Positions 11,532 to 22,388 of a DNA stretch of 64,000 nucleotides are shown here, piece by piece. A model generated the notes under the pieces. It was given only the letters and a program-made list of their open reading frames with translations, was not told where the DNA came from and did no database searches. The DNA is from Chamaecyparis obtusa (taxonomy: Eukaryota; Streptophyta; Pinopsida; Cupressales; Cupressaceae). The stretch is from contig BSBK01001302.1 of the NCBI GenBank assembly GCA_027943335.1, positions 879,501 through 943,500 on the forward strand. The letters are read 5' to 3'. Made by a program: the position numbers and the translations under genes. Every line of letters starts with the position of its first letter. The stretch's first letter is position 1.

Positions 11532-11579
11532 TGTTTCTCCTCTTTTAATATCTTCAAAATTTGATGAATTGGCATCTTC

Positions 11580-12640
11580 ATCTACATGTGCAACCCTAGC
11601 CTGGCCTTCTTTCCTCCTATCTATCCTTCCTTGGCATTGATGACATTCAAATGCCCTATGACCTTCTCCACAGTGAAAACATGTTCCATGGAAGCCTCCT
11701 CTTCCTGAACCTTGTCCTCTTCCTCTTCCTCTCTGATCTCTATTGTTCTGATCTTGGAAATGATTGAAATTGTTTCCTCTCTAATTTTGACTACTACTAG
11801 CCTCGTCTTTATTTTTCAAATCTTCATTTTGACCTCATATGACCATCCACCAGATCGTCCACCATGACCTCTTCCACTTTGTCTACTCTCGAACTTCTTG
11901 TTTAGCTTTTCCTCTACTTTTAGGGAAAATTGGTATGCCTCTTCAATATTATTCATTCAAACTATATTCAACTCCTCCTAAATGCTTGGCCTCAACCCAT
12001 TAAGGTAATGGGCAACTTTCTCCTTATCCATTTTTGCATGGCCTGTTCTGATGAGGATTCGATAGAACTCTTATGTATATTCCTAAACAGATCTTCCTGC
12101 TTGCTTCAAACTTTGCATCTTCTTCAGTAGGTCAAGCTCATAATCAATAGGAATGAACTGTTGCTTCAATTTATCCACCATCCTATCCCATCTTGTGATT
12201 TTATCTTTTCCTCTTCTATTTCTCTCCAATTGAATCTCTTGCCACTAGATCTTTGCATGACCCTTCATTTTGGCCTTCACAAATTTGACCCGATCAGTAT
12301 CCTCGATATGTTCATACTCAAAATATTCTTCACATTCATTGATCCATTCGATCAAATCCTCTGGGTTAAGATTCCCTGAAAAAGTAGGAACCTCAATCTT
12401 AGGTCTTTTCTTGATCTTGAAAATGGCTCGAAAAAGCCTTTCTTCCTCTTGATTCAAAATTTTGACTTCTCCTTTTTGATCTTCTTCTTCAGCTTCATCC
12501 TCGCTTTTGTCTCTGACATTAAGATTCATTCCTCTGTGAATCTCCTCTTGCAATGCTTGCACTTGTCTCTGTAATTCCCTAACCTCAGGTGTTACAACAC
12601 CAGCTCTTCGACCATGTTCCCTTCATGGAGGCATTTTCAT
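11580..12640 (-). pseudogene. chromovirus gag with CCHC zinc knuckle
   Basis: Reading leftwards from ATG at 12640: a short coiled N-terminal part, an acidic stretch (EDEAEEED), then the capsid-like retrotransposon gag region beginning PKIEVPTFSGNLNPEDLIEW (near 12415), and a zinc knuckle CFHCGEGHRAFEC near 11650-11690. The frame has nonsense codons, for example TGA soon after the start where CGA is likely, and shifts between capsid and knuckle. It packages element RNA in the family. Assignment as gypsy gag is secure; exact limits are not. Confidence 0.82.
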
Positions 12641-12781
12641 GCTTCTTGTTGAAACCCTAACCATGGTCCTTGGTGCAAACTACCTCATAGTCAGCAATCT
12701 ATTTACATAGAAACCCTAACCCACAGTCCTGGTGCAAACTGCCTCACAATCAAAAATCTATTTACACACTTAGGAACTCCT

Positions 12782-12793
12782 GCTCTGATACCA
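12782..12793 (-). promoter_or_regulatory. primer-binding site, initiator tRNA-Met
   Basis: The minus strand reads TGGTATCAGAGC, the complement of the 3' end of plant initiator tRNA-Met, two bases inside the LTR. It fixes the inner LTR boundary and the orientation of the element. Confidence 0.92.
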
Positions 12794-12795
12794 CT

Positions 12796-13607
12796 TGATG
12801 AAGGGTACTCTCCTTAATACCACAAACACATAACAGAAACAGAGAAACAACAACAATATGCAAGAACAAAAAATTGGCTTCTTATTATCTCCATAAATGT
12901 GGAATTATAAACTTTTAGAATTACAATATGCAAAGTCACATGGGCATTCCATTACAATATTCTATAGGACAAAGCCTTGAATTATTACCCAGATCTACCA
13001 CTTAGAACTGTCCTGAACTGCCTAAGACAACACTACAGACCTTTCTTATATAGGCAATTTTCACCACCTGAAAAGGTTCCAGAAATTTAGCCCTTTAGGC
13101 TGACTAGACATATAATTATTTATTTTTCACAATTATTACAATAGGGTCAGCTCTAAAGAAATACAAAATATGATTTTAGGTAACCCATCTTTCGGGGGCC
13201 ATAACTTTTTAATTGTAACTCTATTTTTCTATTGTAACTACTTTTCAAAAATGCCATGATGAGATCTATAGTGCTTGACACGCGCTAGCGCTAGTCAGTG
13301 GGGGGTCAATCGTGATCTAGAGACTCTAAGGCCTTCAAAATTGACCTGAAAGATTTTGTACCCAAAAATTTTAATAACTTCACCAATACATTTGATGTGG
13401 CAATGAAACTCAACTAGTAGGCTGAAATGACTAGGATGAACCTCTAAATGTGAAATCAAAACATTCTGAGATCATATGACCAACTTACTAAAAATAGTAA
13501 GTTTCCATAAATAGTAGCTCTGCCCAAGATAGCCCTTATTGAAAAGAAAACAAAAATATTTTTGGGTGATGCAAGATTTCTCTTACACCCAGGATGCTCC
13601 TGCATCA
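12796..13607 (-). repeat. 5' LTR of the chromovirus element (family A)
   Basis: On the minus strand it starts TGATGCAGGAGCATCC (13607) and ends CCCTTCATCA (12796), 812 bp, sharing the 5-bp terminal repeat TGATG/CATCA with the solo LTRs. A TATA-like TATATAAG lies at 13054-13047. The primer site begins two bases beyond its inner end. Confidence 0.92.
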
Positions 13608-13612
13608 GATAT

Positions 13613-14666
13613 ATGGTATACCAAACCATGGTGTACATTAGTGAATATCTTCCTAAGTTTGCAGCAAAGATCCATGTAAATCATATTTGGAATCCCAACT
13701 CCATTAACAAATTTAAAGGGGAGTACTTGATGCGAAAAGGTAGATTGAGGAAAGTGAGAGGTAAATCTAAGATGTTATTGTAGTTAATTAATTCTTATAA
13801 ATCTTCAATATAAGTTATTTATAATTTGTATTTTTTTTTATACAGTTGGTCGAAAGTGGGATGCAATACATTTGTATATTGCGAACAATCTTGATTGGAT
13901 GACGATATGGATTGAACGATGTCAACAAAATAGTTGCTCATTAACATGGGAAGGTGTTGCTTCATTGGTTAGAGGAGCTCATCGTAATGGAGATTCCAAT
14001 GTTATGCCAATGGTAATTGATCTAGCACATGGTTTAAGAGCTGGAGAGGTACGTACAAATTTATTAATGATCATGAATCGTATGTTTTGTATCAACTCAC
14101 GATGCAAATAATTTACACACACTTTAAAAATTGCAGGTCAAGCACCACAAAGCTATGTACTATCATGGCCACAAATTTTGCATAAAAAAGTTGGATGACA
14201 CAAAGAAAACTTGCGATTCTGGGATAACTGCAATTTTTGAGGTCACCAATATATCATCTAGACATGACATACATTCTCAACAATCTCAAAATCAATACTA
14301 TGGCATCTTGGATGATATAATTGAGTGTGACTTTAACTCCTTCAAAGTAGTTCTATTCGTCATCAAATGGTACATGCTACGACTGAATCAAAATGATCCA
14401 GATAAAACTGTTATTCAACATGATAATAGATTTACAATGATTAATACAAGGTTGTTTGAGCTAGTTGGAGATGAGCCCTATGTTCTTCCAAGCCAATGTG
14501 AGCAAGTGTTTTACTCAGAGGTTCCACATAAATAGGGTTGGTCATTTGTTGTTAGACACGATCCAAGAGGAAGGCTGATAAAGTATAATGTTATGGAAGA
14601 AGAAGATATTGAAGATGATGAAGAAGCAAATGATGAAGATCAAGATGATGGTGATGATGATGATGG

Positions 14667-14701
<35 letters not shown>

Positions 14702-15668
14702 GTGATGGTGATGCAGGAGCATCCTGGGTGTAAGAGCAATCTTGCATCACCCAAAAATATTTCTATTTTTGTATTCAATAAGGGCTATCTTATGCAGAGC
14801 TGCTATTTATGGAAACTTGCTATTTTTAGTAAGTTGGTCATACGATCTCAGAATGTTCTGATTTTACATGTGGAGGTTCATCTCAGTCATAACAGCCTAC
14901 CAATAAAGTTTCATGGCTAGATCAGGTCTAGTTTTGAAGATATTGAAGATTTTTGGTATTGGCAACAGGGTATAAAAACTTTGAACTCGGTTTTGAAGGT
15001 TTTAGAGGCCCCAGATGAGATCAAAACTTTGGGTGACAAGCGCTTGCACAAGTTAGGTTTGTAGAGTGCTTCGTGGCCTTTTTGAAATGGGGTTATAATA
15101 GTCAATCGGGTCAATTGGTGATGACTTATGGTCTCTGGAAGTTGAGTAACCTGAAATGGAGAAAAATAATTTTCTTTCAAAATTTATGTTCGGGTTTCAA
15201 AAGTTCTTTTGAGTTGACTCTGATGTAATAAATTGAAAAATAAAATAATTGTCAATTTAGTCGGCCCTAAGGGCTAAATTTCTAGAACCTTCTCGGGTGG
15301 TGGAAAATACCTATATAAAGAAGGCCCGTAGTGTTGTCTAGGGCAGTTCTGGGTATAGATCTGGGTATTGATTCGAGGCTTTGTCCTATAGAATATTGTA
15401 AGGGAATTCCCGTGTGGCTTTGCATATTGTAATTTTGAAAGTTTGTAATTCCACATTTGTGGAGATAATAAGAAGCCAATTTTCTGTTCTTGCATATTAT
15501 TGTTGTTTCTCTATTTCTGTTATGTGTTTGTGGTATTAAGAGGAGCACCCTTCATCAGATGGTGATGGTGATCATGGTGATGATGATGACGGTGATGGTG
15601 ATGATGAAGATGATGATGGTGATGATGGCAATGATGATGATGATGATGATGAAGAAGATGATCAATGA
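13613..15668 (+). pseudogene. CACTA/En-Spm TNP2-like transposase, C-terminal part (DUF4218 end and DUF4216), split by solo LTR
   Basis: Three exons with canonical splice sites are visible: about 13613-13760 (VYISEYLPKFA, a DUF4218-like end), 13846-14048 (NNLDWMTIWIERC), and 14137 onward. The third holds a DUF4216-type domain (YYGILDDIIECDFNSFKVVL, GDEPYVLPSQCEQVFYSE) followed by an acidic Asp/Glu tail encoded by GAT repeats. A solo LTR (14709-15557) with duplicated GATGG sits inside the tail; with it and one GATGG removed the tail stays in frame to TGA at 15666. TAG at 14533 replaces an expected Gln. The catalytic part of the transposase is absent, probably lost where the chromovirus inserted. 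The family role is transposition of CACTA elements. Confidence 0.75.
14709..15557 (+). mobile_element. solo LTR, family A, with 5-bp target duplication
   Basis: An 849-bp LTR beginning TGATGCAGGAGCATCC and ending CCCTTCATCA, flanked by GATGG at 14704-14708 and 15558-15562. TATA-like TATATAAAG at 15312-15320. It matches the chromovirus LTR at 12796-13607 in reverse orientation. No internal sequence accompanies it, so it is the product of LTR-LTR recombination. Confidence 0.95.
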
Positions 15669-15849
15669 CATAATTGAAATGATTGACATGATTTATTGCT
15701 TTCAATTGTAATGATTACATATTTATTGTGTTCAATTCTAATGATTACAACATATGTGATTTATAATTACCAATATTTTTCTTACGATGCTCAATTAATT
15801 TCTGCTGATACATGTATATATTGTGTTTGATTATCACCCTTTTTGCAAA

Positions 15850-17118
15850 CAGGCAATTGACTACAGACATCGTCACCCCTTCTGTTAACGATCTTGCATT
15901 CCATATATAAGGTAAATTTGTTCATGTTTACGATGTTGCATATTGTTCATGTTGTCTTCTAAGTTATTTGTAGCATACGTATCATGTAATTTTTAGCTAA
16001 CTTAAGATAAATGATTAAAATATGCAGGAAATTTAACCCGTTTGGCGTAGATCGTGCACAGTGACATGGATTAGCATGTATAAGTCAATAAATAGACATA
16101 ATTTTCTTATATTCTTCTTGTTTATCACTGAGCACGTATGTTATAAATAAACATATTATATAATCATATAATGTATATATAGACAAAAAAGAATCGTATA
16201 GAAATATAATTATATAATCACTTTCAACTTAGTACATTTTATATCTCTCACGTATAGACAAAGAAGAACCATACATATGGGTCATGACTTGATTATTCTA
16301 TATATATTATTTAAATATTATCAAAATTTTATTTGAAGCAGGGATGTGACAATATCTCATTTGATGGATTGCAGGACCCACCAAATAGGTACTTGTCAGA
16401 TCTATCTACATCGAATGAGGGAAATGAGGGAATGCTAGATGAAAGTTCTACATGTAGTATGGCTAAAATATAGGAGATCAACTAGAGGTCAAAAAATTAG
16501 AAAAAAATTTGATAAATGCATGCAATTTTTTCTTGCTAATGGGGGGTCATGTTCTTATGATGATGAGACCAAAGATGACATCAAGGTGCCCTTTTGGTAC
16601 ACACACATTGAGAAAGAATGGGTACCCAATGAGCTACCTCCAATTAACACTAATTTTTGTGTTAATAAGAGGATATATCGCATTGCTCCATCCTCATTAC
16701 ATGGTTTGGGCCTATTTTCCACGGATGGGATAAAGGTATGTTACAACAAAGTTTTTGAATTATTCAAGTATGTCGGTCTATGTTACAATTACAATGATTA
16801 GATGCAGATTGTTCAATATAAAAAAAGTATGCATAGGTATGCACTATCAGCTAATTATATACAATGGAAAGAAAATGATCAAAGTAAAAGATTTGCAATG
16901 TATATTGATGGGAGACCAAAAAAATAGGTAATATTCTGAATTTTATAAATAGTACGTGACCTTCCTCAACTAATGAGCAACCCAATTGCATATTTGAGGC
17001 GCATGAGGGGAATCAAGTTTTTGTATGTGCGATAAAATCAATAAGTGCAGGGGAAGAAATGCTAATAGATTACCATTTAAATCGCATAGATACAAAAAAA
17101 GTTACTATCATGAGGATG
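15850..17118 (+). pseudogene. transposon-region gene with a SET domain
   Basis: At least three exons: about 16374-16735, 16808-16927 and 16953-17118, with GT/AG borders. The first ends with RIAPSSLHGLGLFSTDGIK, which fits the start of a SET domain. The third reads NEQPNCIFEAHEGNQVFVCA and then AGEEMLIDY, the Asn-x-x-x-Pro-Asn and GEE-x-x-x-DY hallmarks of SET lysine methyltransferases. TAG at 16925 ends the middle exon, TAG at 16433 precedes its Met, and the phasing is disturbed, so it looks decayed. It lies between the TNP2-like transposase and a Transposase_24-like region on the same strand. Whether it belongs to the transposon or was captured cannot be decided here. Confidence 0.6.
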
Positions 17119-17212
17119 GTAAGTACTATATACCATTTTATTAAGAAGTTTTTTTTCGCTAAGTCTATTGCTTTCAGTTCGTTGAAGTTTTTATATTTAA
17201 TCTTTGTCACAG

Positions 17213-19915
17213 GACGATATGGATCCCGCAAATGATAGAGGCCACGAGGATGCTCCTCCCACCCATTCTTTAGCAAGGGTAAACCTTGTTGAAATTGTAT
17301 AAATTAGATAGTTGAAAAATGTTATATTATTACGTTATTTTATTTATGGTTTTGGAGTTTTTATGATAGTTTTATTGATATTCCTATCACAATTTGATGT
17401 TCAAGATAGGGGAAAAGTACCTGCAGTAAGTACAAAGGCAATAGCTACCCCTTCTAATGATGATATCGTAGAAACGCCTAATGTAACAATTATGTTGAAG
17501 AAAAAAATTAAAAAATTCAATTTAGAAATAATGAGAATTTTGGATGAAGCAAATATTCCAACCGAGGAGACGATGAAGAGGCTATCTAATTTGAGAGTGC
17601 AAGCACGTTGTTATGAAGTAAGCAGTAATGAATCTTTAGTTATAACAAAAGTTCAATAAAGGTTTATATTTTATACTCTTTTATGTTGTGAAGTAAAATA
17701 TGTAATGTGTTCTTGTTACAGGAATTTTTGGCAATTGATCCAAAACCTGGTCAAGGACAATGCAGTGAGGCCAGTACTAGCAGAGCTCCGACCGCCTCAG
17801 GAAAAATAATCCTTTAGTTGACAAGTTAAAAGGAATTTTTTCTTTGGAACATTCAAAAACTTCTTAAGTTAACTCTTACTTTTATTATTTCAGAATGTCT
17901 TTGCTAACAATGTATTGTTCAGGTCATCAAGTGCAAGAGACTCCTCCTAGGAGGTCGAAAGACGTCCATTCGAGATTGTCGAGTGCAATGTTAGCAACAA
18001 GGGGTATGCAAACATCGACGCCTTCATGGTCTATGCTAGCTGGTAAATCCTTGTTTTACTATATTTGGTTTTGTGTTAATTATGATTTGATAATTTGTAC
18101 TTTAATCTTGGGTGCATCACATAGTGGATTATTTTTTTTGAGTAGGAGATACATCGGCGGCACCGTCTAGTATGCTAGATACAAATTAGAGAACATGTAT
18201 TGGTGATAATTCACCATCATTTCTTGGAGCTACCCGTGTTTCTAGCACGAGGGTTCTACAAATGTCATTGTTGATTAACAATAATGAATCGATGCCTTTA
18301 AAATGTCCTAGGCTTCCAAGTACTTTAAATAATTATTTTTTATATTGTAATATGCATTTACCTATTCATAACAAGTTTTAGATTGATTATCCCATGACAT
18401 TTTTTGCAAAAAATGATTCATTTTATAAGAAGCTTTATGACCTCGCACTGCATATATTTGAGCCCACCATACGTACAAGGTGGAACATCATAAGTGAACT
18501 AACTTTATCCCACTATTTTTTTTTTCATATCATTAATTGGTACAGTATTTTTCCTTTCATTCGGGTCTTTTCTTTTAATAGCTATATCTAACAATTTTAT
18601 GTTTTTTCTTAAATGGTGGAACTTGCAAGAAAAAAAATTAAAAGATCAGCTCGTTAAAGATTTAGAGCATGAGTTTGGTAATAATATTTTTGACGAGAAG
18701 AAAATTTTAGAAAGAGCTTGCAAACATCTTAAGACTGTGAGGGACTCATATAGAAAGAGTCTCATTTAGAACCCAAAGTACGAGCATCCTCCCTTTATTT
18801 CAATGAGGGATTGGAATGAGTTCATGTTGGATGCAAAGGAGAAAGGGGATGCTCAAAGAGGAATTACACCAACAAATGCAAGAAGGTATGCAATAGTATT
18901 AACTACTAGTACAATGTAATAATGCACTAATTAGTGATCTTTATATCTATATCATCTAACATATTTCAAACTTTTCATAGGTTGCAGGACACATCAAAGA
19001 CAACAAAGGCCAGGCTACAAAAGATTGGGCAGCATAGACTTGGCTCTACTGGATATTCAAAAATTAAAGCATGAATTGTAAGTAGTAGTAAATGAATTGC
19101 AGAGAAAAATTATTTATAAAATGCAAATAATTTTGTTTAATCAAAAAATGCAGGGCTCTAATTTTAATTTAGAGGCCATGGAAGAACAAAAAAAAATTGC
19201 CCTCAAGGAAGGCTATCAAGCCGTGGCTGAACGCCTATGGCAAGCTTCCACTGGCCCAACCGAAGAGTCTCCTACATCATCTGCATAGGTAAATATGCCA
19301 AAAAATATATTATAAATTGAATACTTGAGCAACAATCTATTTGATAATAATGTGCATGACATTGCAATGCAACCTCTTAATCATGACACAGATCATACGT
19401 CGAATCATGAAGCCCCTGATGTGCATCGTACTATCCATGGAGGTGCTCATTTTCTATTTAAAACTAATTATGTAATTATTAATACAATTTAACATCTTAA
19501 ATTGAATTTGGCATAACCTTTTTGTGTATATTTTAGAGGATACATAATCATGTCATGCTGAATGAGTGTCGGAGGATGTTCAGACTGATCACCATGTAGA
19601 TCATTTGGCACATTCAGGTATATAAAATTTATGTTTTGTTCTTTTAAATTAATTTTTTGATTTATAGTTCTTTTACTTAAATAAATACTTGTAATTCACT
19701 AATATAAAATTGTGTGAATTTAACTCATGAAGTAGTTGTTATTGTAGCGGACCCCCCTTTGGCACAGCGGCCTCTTGTTCCTAAATAGATGAGGAGGAGA
19801 CATGCATTGGAATTAAAATTAGTAGAGGAGGGGAATGAGGAGGACATTGATCTTCCTCTTAGAAATTACATGATTAAAAAAAATAGCAAGAAACCCAAAA
19901 AGAAATGATTGTAAT
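17213..19915 (+). pseudogene. multi-exon CACTA-associated protein, Transposase_24-like
   Basis: A string of small exons with canonical borders: 17213-17278, about 17400-17617, 17722-17820, 17894-18042, about 18631-18885, about 18981-19075, about 19152-19288 and a last one ending in a lysine-rich tail at about 19910. The 18.6-kb exon reads HPPFISMRDWNEFMLDAKEK and the next RLQKIGQHRLGSTGYSKI, resembling the conserved part of plant Ptta/En-Spm Transposase_24 proteins. MEEQKKIALKEGYQAVAERL follows. TAG at about 18766 replaces an expected Gln. This would be the accessory DNA-binding protein of a CACTA element. The assignment is moderate; no CACTA terminal repeats were located. Confidence 0.5.
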
Positions 19916-20491
19916 TAACATTTTTTGCTAATGAAAGAACGTTGTCTTAATGGATGTAATTTTGTACTAGTAATGTTGAATGATGTGTTAATGAATTCTT
20001 CATGAATGTTGTGTGTTAATGAATTATTCATAAATGTTGTGTGTTAATGAATTTTTTGTTAATGAATTATTCATGAATGTTGTGTGTTAATGAATGTTAT
20101 CATGTGATTATAATGATTAAATGTTATATTTCAAAAATGGATGAATGAATGAATGTTATTAAATGTTAATGGGGAATTTAGAGTGATGTTGGGGGGGGGG
20201 GGAGGGGCCAAATGAGCTTCCACCTTCATGTGGTTGGCCTTGTTTAGTAGAGAATATTAAACTATTCTCAAAACCAAGTGAAGCTCAAACTTTAAAGATA
20301 AGCTTAGAGTTAATAGTGACAACTAATTAGCAAGTCGAAATGAAGTTCTTCGTTATAGGTACCTTTTTAGTTTTTAAAGCACAATGTCATGTTTTAATAT
20401 TATGTAGGTTTTTTTCTTAATTCAAAGTATTCTTTTACTATAAGAACATAATTTATGACCATTTTAGTAACTATTCTAACATCGCTTTATG
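19916..20491. other. AT-rich gap with poly-G run
   Basis: Repeated TGTTGTGTGTTAATGAATT-type phrases (19980-20100) and a run of 12 G at about 20190-20201. No gene. The transposon's right end could lie here but no TAGTG-type terminus with a partner was found. Confidence 0.6.
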
Positions 20492-20796
20492 ACAAATCCT
20501 ATTTTGGCAAAGATGGCGATAAGTGGTGCTATCTATTCCTTGGGAGATTGGATTGCACAGGTTTGTATCTCAAAATCATTTGCATGTGGCAGAAATGCAT
20601 ACTTACAACCATTTCATTCTACATTTAAAAACATTGATGACACTCTAGACACAAAATAATGCTTATGTTGTTGACTTGACAGTGCTATGAAGGAAAACCA
20701 ATTTTTGAATTTGATCGAACCCGGATGTTCAGATCTGGTCACCTTGGATTTAGTCTTCATGGTTCTTTGTCTCATTATTACTATCATCCTAGTGAG
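20492..20796 (+). pseudogene. Mpv17/PMP22-family gene fragment, two exons
   Basis: Exon 20492-20560 encodes TNPILAKMAISGAIYSLGDW plus IAQ and ends at a GT donor. After a 122-bp intron, exon 20683-20796 encodes CYEGKPIFEFDRTRMFRSG and GFSLHGSLSHYYYHPSE, ending at another GT donor. This matches the N-terminal third of plant Mpv17/PMP22 integral membrane proteins of peroxisomes, mitochondria or plastids. Both exons are free of stops and correctly phased. The remaining exons (the VAFDQ and W-P region) are not found downstream in the window, so this is a fragment or the start of a gene interrupted by repeats. Confidence 0.85.
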
Positions 20797-21919
20797 GTAA
20801 CACATTTGCCTTCTTTCTTAGTCTCTTATAGTTCATACTTGTTTAATTTGAATAATTTTTGAGTTCCTTGCAAAAAGGGTATGACAAACAAATATGGTTA
20901 TACAAGCTCTATTTCCTTTACTTGAACTTGATGTTATGATTTATCAGTTGACATTTTAATATTTTGATGTTGAACTTGAAGCATATGATGATACAATGGT
21001 ATGATCATGATGCTATGATTACAAGTTTATGATGTTTTTGTTGTTTATATGATATTATGTGACATTCTGATCTAGATTCATGCTTATAGTCTATATCCAT
21101 TCATAATGTTTCTCCAAATCATCCCTTTGTTGCTGCATCTTTGCTATCAATTTGTCTGCCATCTTCTATTGAGATTATGGAGATAAGTAAGATCAAGGTT
21201 CATGAACTTCTAGAGATTACTTTCTCCATGTGGACCTTGTGTGAGTAGACATGCAAAATTTGAAGAAGGATTTAGATGAGCAACTCCAATACCACTAGGA
21301 TTTGATAGAAAATAACGAGGTGCTCTGATGCTATTGACCTGAGGCCAAGTTGTGCTTGAAGGACAAGACAATCAAATGAATTCACATTTGTTATAAACAA
21401 AAATGAATATCATCTCCCCAAAATCCCCTTTATTTCCCTTTGCATGGGTGAGCTTTGATACTACAAAAAAGAGTAGCAGAAGTGAATCAGAGACAAAAAG
21501 AAACAACTTGGTTCAATCCTTCATTATATCTTCTGAATAGGCAATGTAAACAAGGGAATAAAAAGTATATGTACGAGTCTTCTAATTTTTTAGATTGTGA
21601 TGTGAATACAAGCAGAAACAATAATCTCTTAGATGCTCTATAACACATGTATTCATGATGATATCCAACAACCTTTATATATGAATTAATGTAGTACATT
21701 TATGGTTTTATTTTTGTGATAATATTTTTTCTTAAAAATTTGCCTCCATGAATTATATTGACCTCAAGCTCACTATTTTAGTGATTTTCATTTTATCTAT
21801 TCAAGCCATATACACTTTTGGAAGCATCTTGCTTAGATTTGAGTCAAGATAGATAATTTTTGTTCACCTATTGAAGTGACTAGGGTTACTCTAATTATTT
21901 GATTTGAAGGTATAGGTAG
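20797..21919. other. no gene seen
   Basis: AT-rich sequence with no recognisable product. The short ORFs at 21455-21643 (+) and 21487-21699 (-) overlap each other and show no family features. Confidence 0.6.
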
Positions 21920-22388
21920 CGTATAAGCTTCCTATCAATTTTGAAGAACTGACAATTGGTATTCTAAAGATTATGAATAATTTGGCTCACTTGAATCTTA
22001 CTTTTGTACAAAGTATGCTGGTGAGTTGTGTACTATTTTGAGTAACTAATCAACTAAAATATTCAATGTTTCTTTACTCTTTTAAAGACATTTATTTATC
22101 ATCTTGTAGAAATTATCTTCTTTATTATTTGGATTTGATTATTTCATCACCGTTTAACATATTTTAATAGCTATCATCAATTAAATATTATTAGGCTTCC
22201 ATGTATACTAGTCAATTAAAGGATTCAATATGCATGATTTGAAATAGTTTTTTTTTAATTATCTGTCTCACAAAATTTTTTATGTTTTTGGTATGCAGGC
22301 AAGGCCAGACTTACAAATGGAGTTCTTCCATTTGATGAGCTTCCTTCTTTCTCATTGTACAGGCAAGTGGAAGACTGCAACTGATCAA
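21920..22388 (+). pseudogene. SCAPER-homologue gene fragment, two exons
   Basis: Exon about 21920-22020 encodes YKLPINFEELTIGILKIMNN and LAHLNLTFVQSML, ending at GTGAGT. Exon 22299-22388, after TATGCAG, encodes ARPDLQMEFFHLMSFLLSHC and TGKWKTATDQ, ending at a GT donor. This is the highly conserved C-terminal block of SCAPER (S-phase cyclin A-associated protein in the ER) and its plant homologues. Reading frames and splice sites are intact, but neighbouring exons (the LLLLGYFALFH region and all upstream exons) are absent nearby. It lies 1.1 kb after the Mpv17 fragment on the same strand. Confidence 0.85.

Larger units (their letters stand above)
10420..13607 (-). mobile_element. 5' half of a chromovirus-type Ty3/gypsy retrotransposon
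   Basis: On the minus strand the order is LTR (13607-12796), primer-binding site (12793-12782), gag, CCHC knuckle, protease and RT, then an abrupt stop at about 10420 just before the catalytic YxDD of RT. RNase H, integrase, chromodomain and the 3' LTR are missing. GATAT follows the LTR outer end at 13608-13612 and may be one copy of the target duplication. Two solo LTRs of the same family lie at 14709-15557 and 60670-61521. The protease and RT wording (NLV..MV.KL, CDIISMD, LLGRPW) is typical of chromoviruses. Confidence 0.88.

Noticed and set aside
14588..14920. Met/Lys-rich and poly-Ile ORFs over the GAT tract
   Set aside because: Out-of-frame shadows of the Asp-rich tail. The same applies to the His-rich and Met-rich ORFs at 15490-15711.
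13600..20300. CACTA terminal inverted repeats
   Set aside because: CACTA and TAGTG words occur but no pair with flanking 3-bp duplication could be matched; the left end is probably lost at the chromovirus insertion.
21270..21320. Decayed primer-binding site near CCAATACCACTAGG on the minus strand
   Set aside because: Only a loose match to the tRNA-Met complement, and no LTR end next to it.
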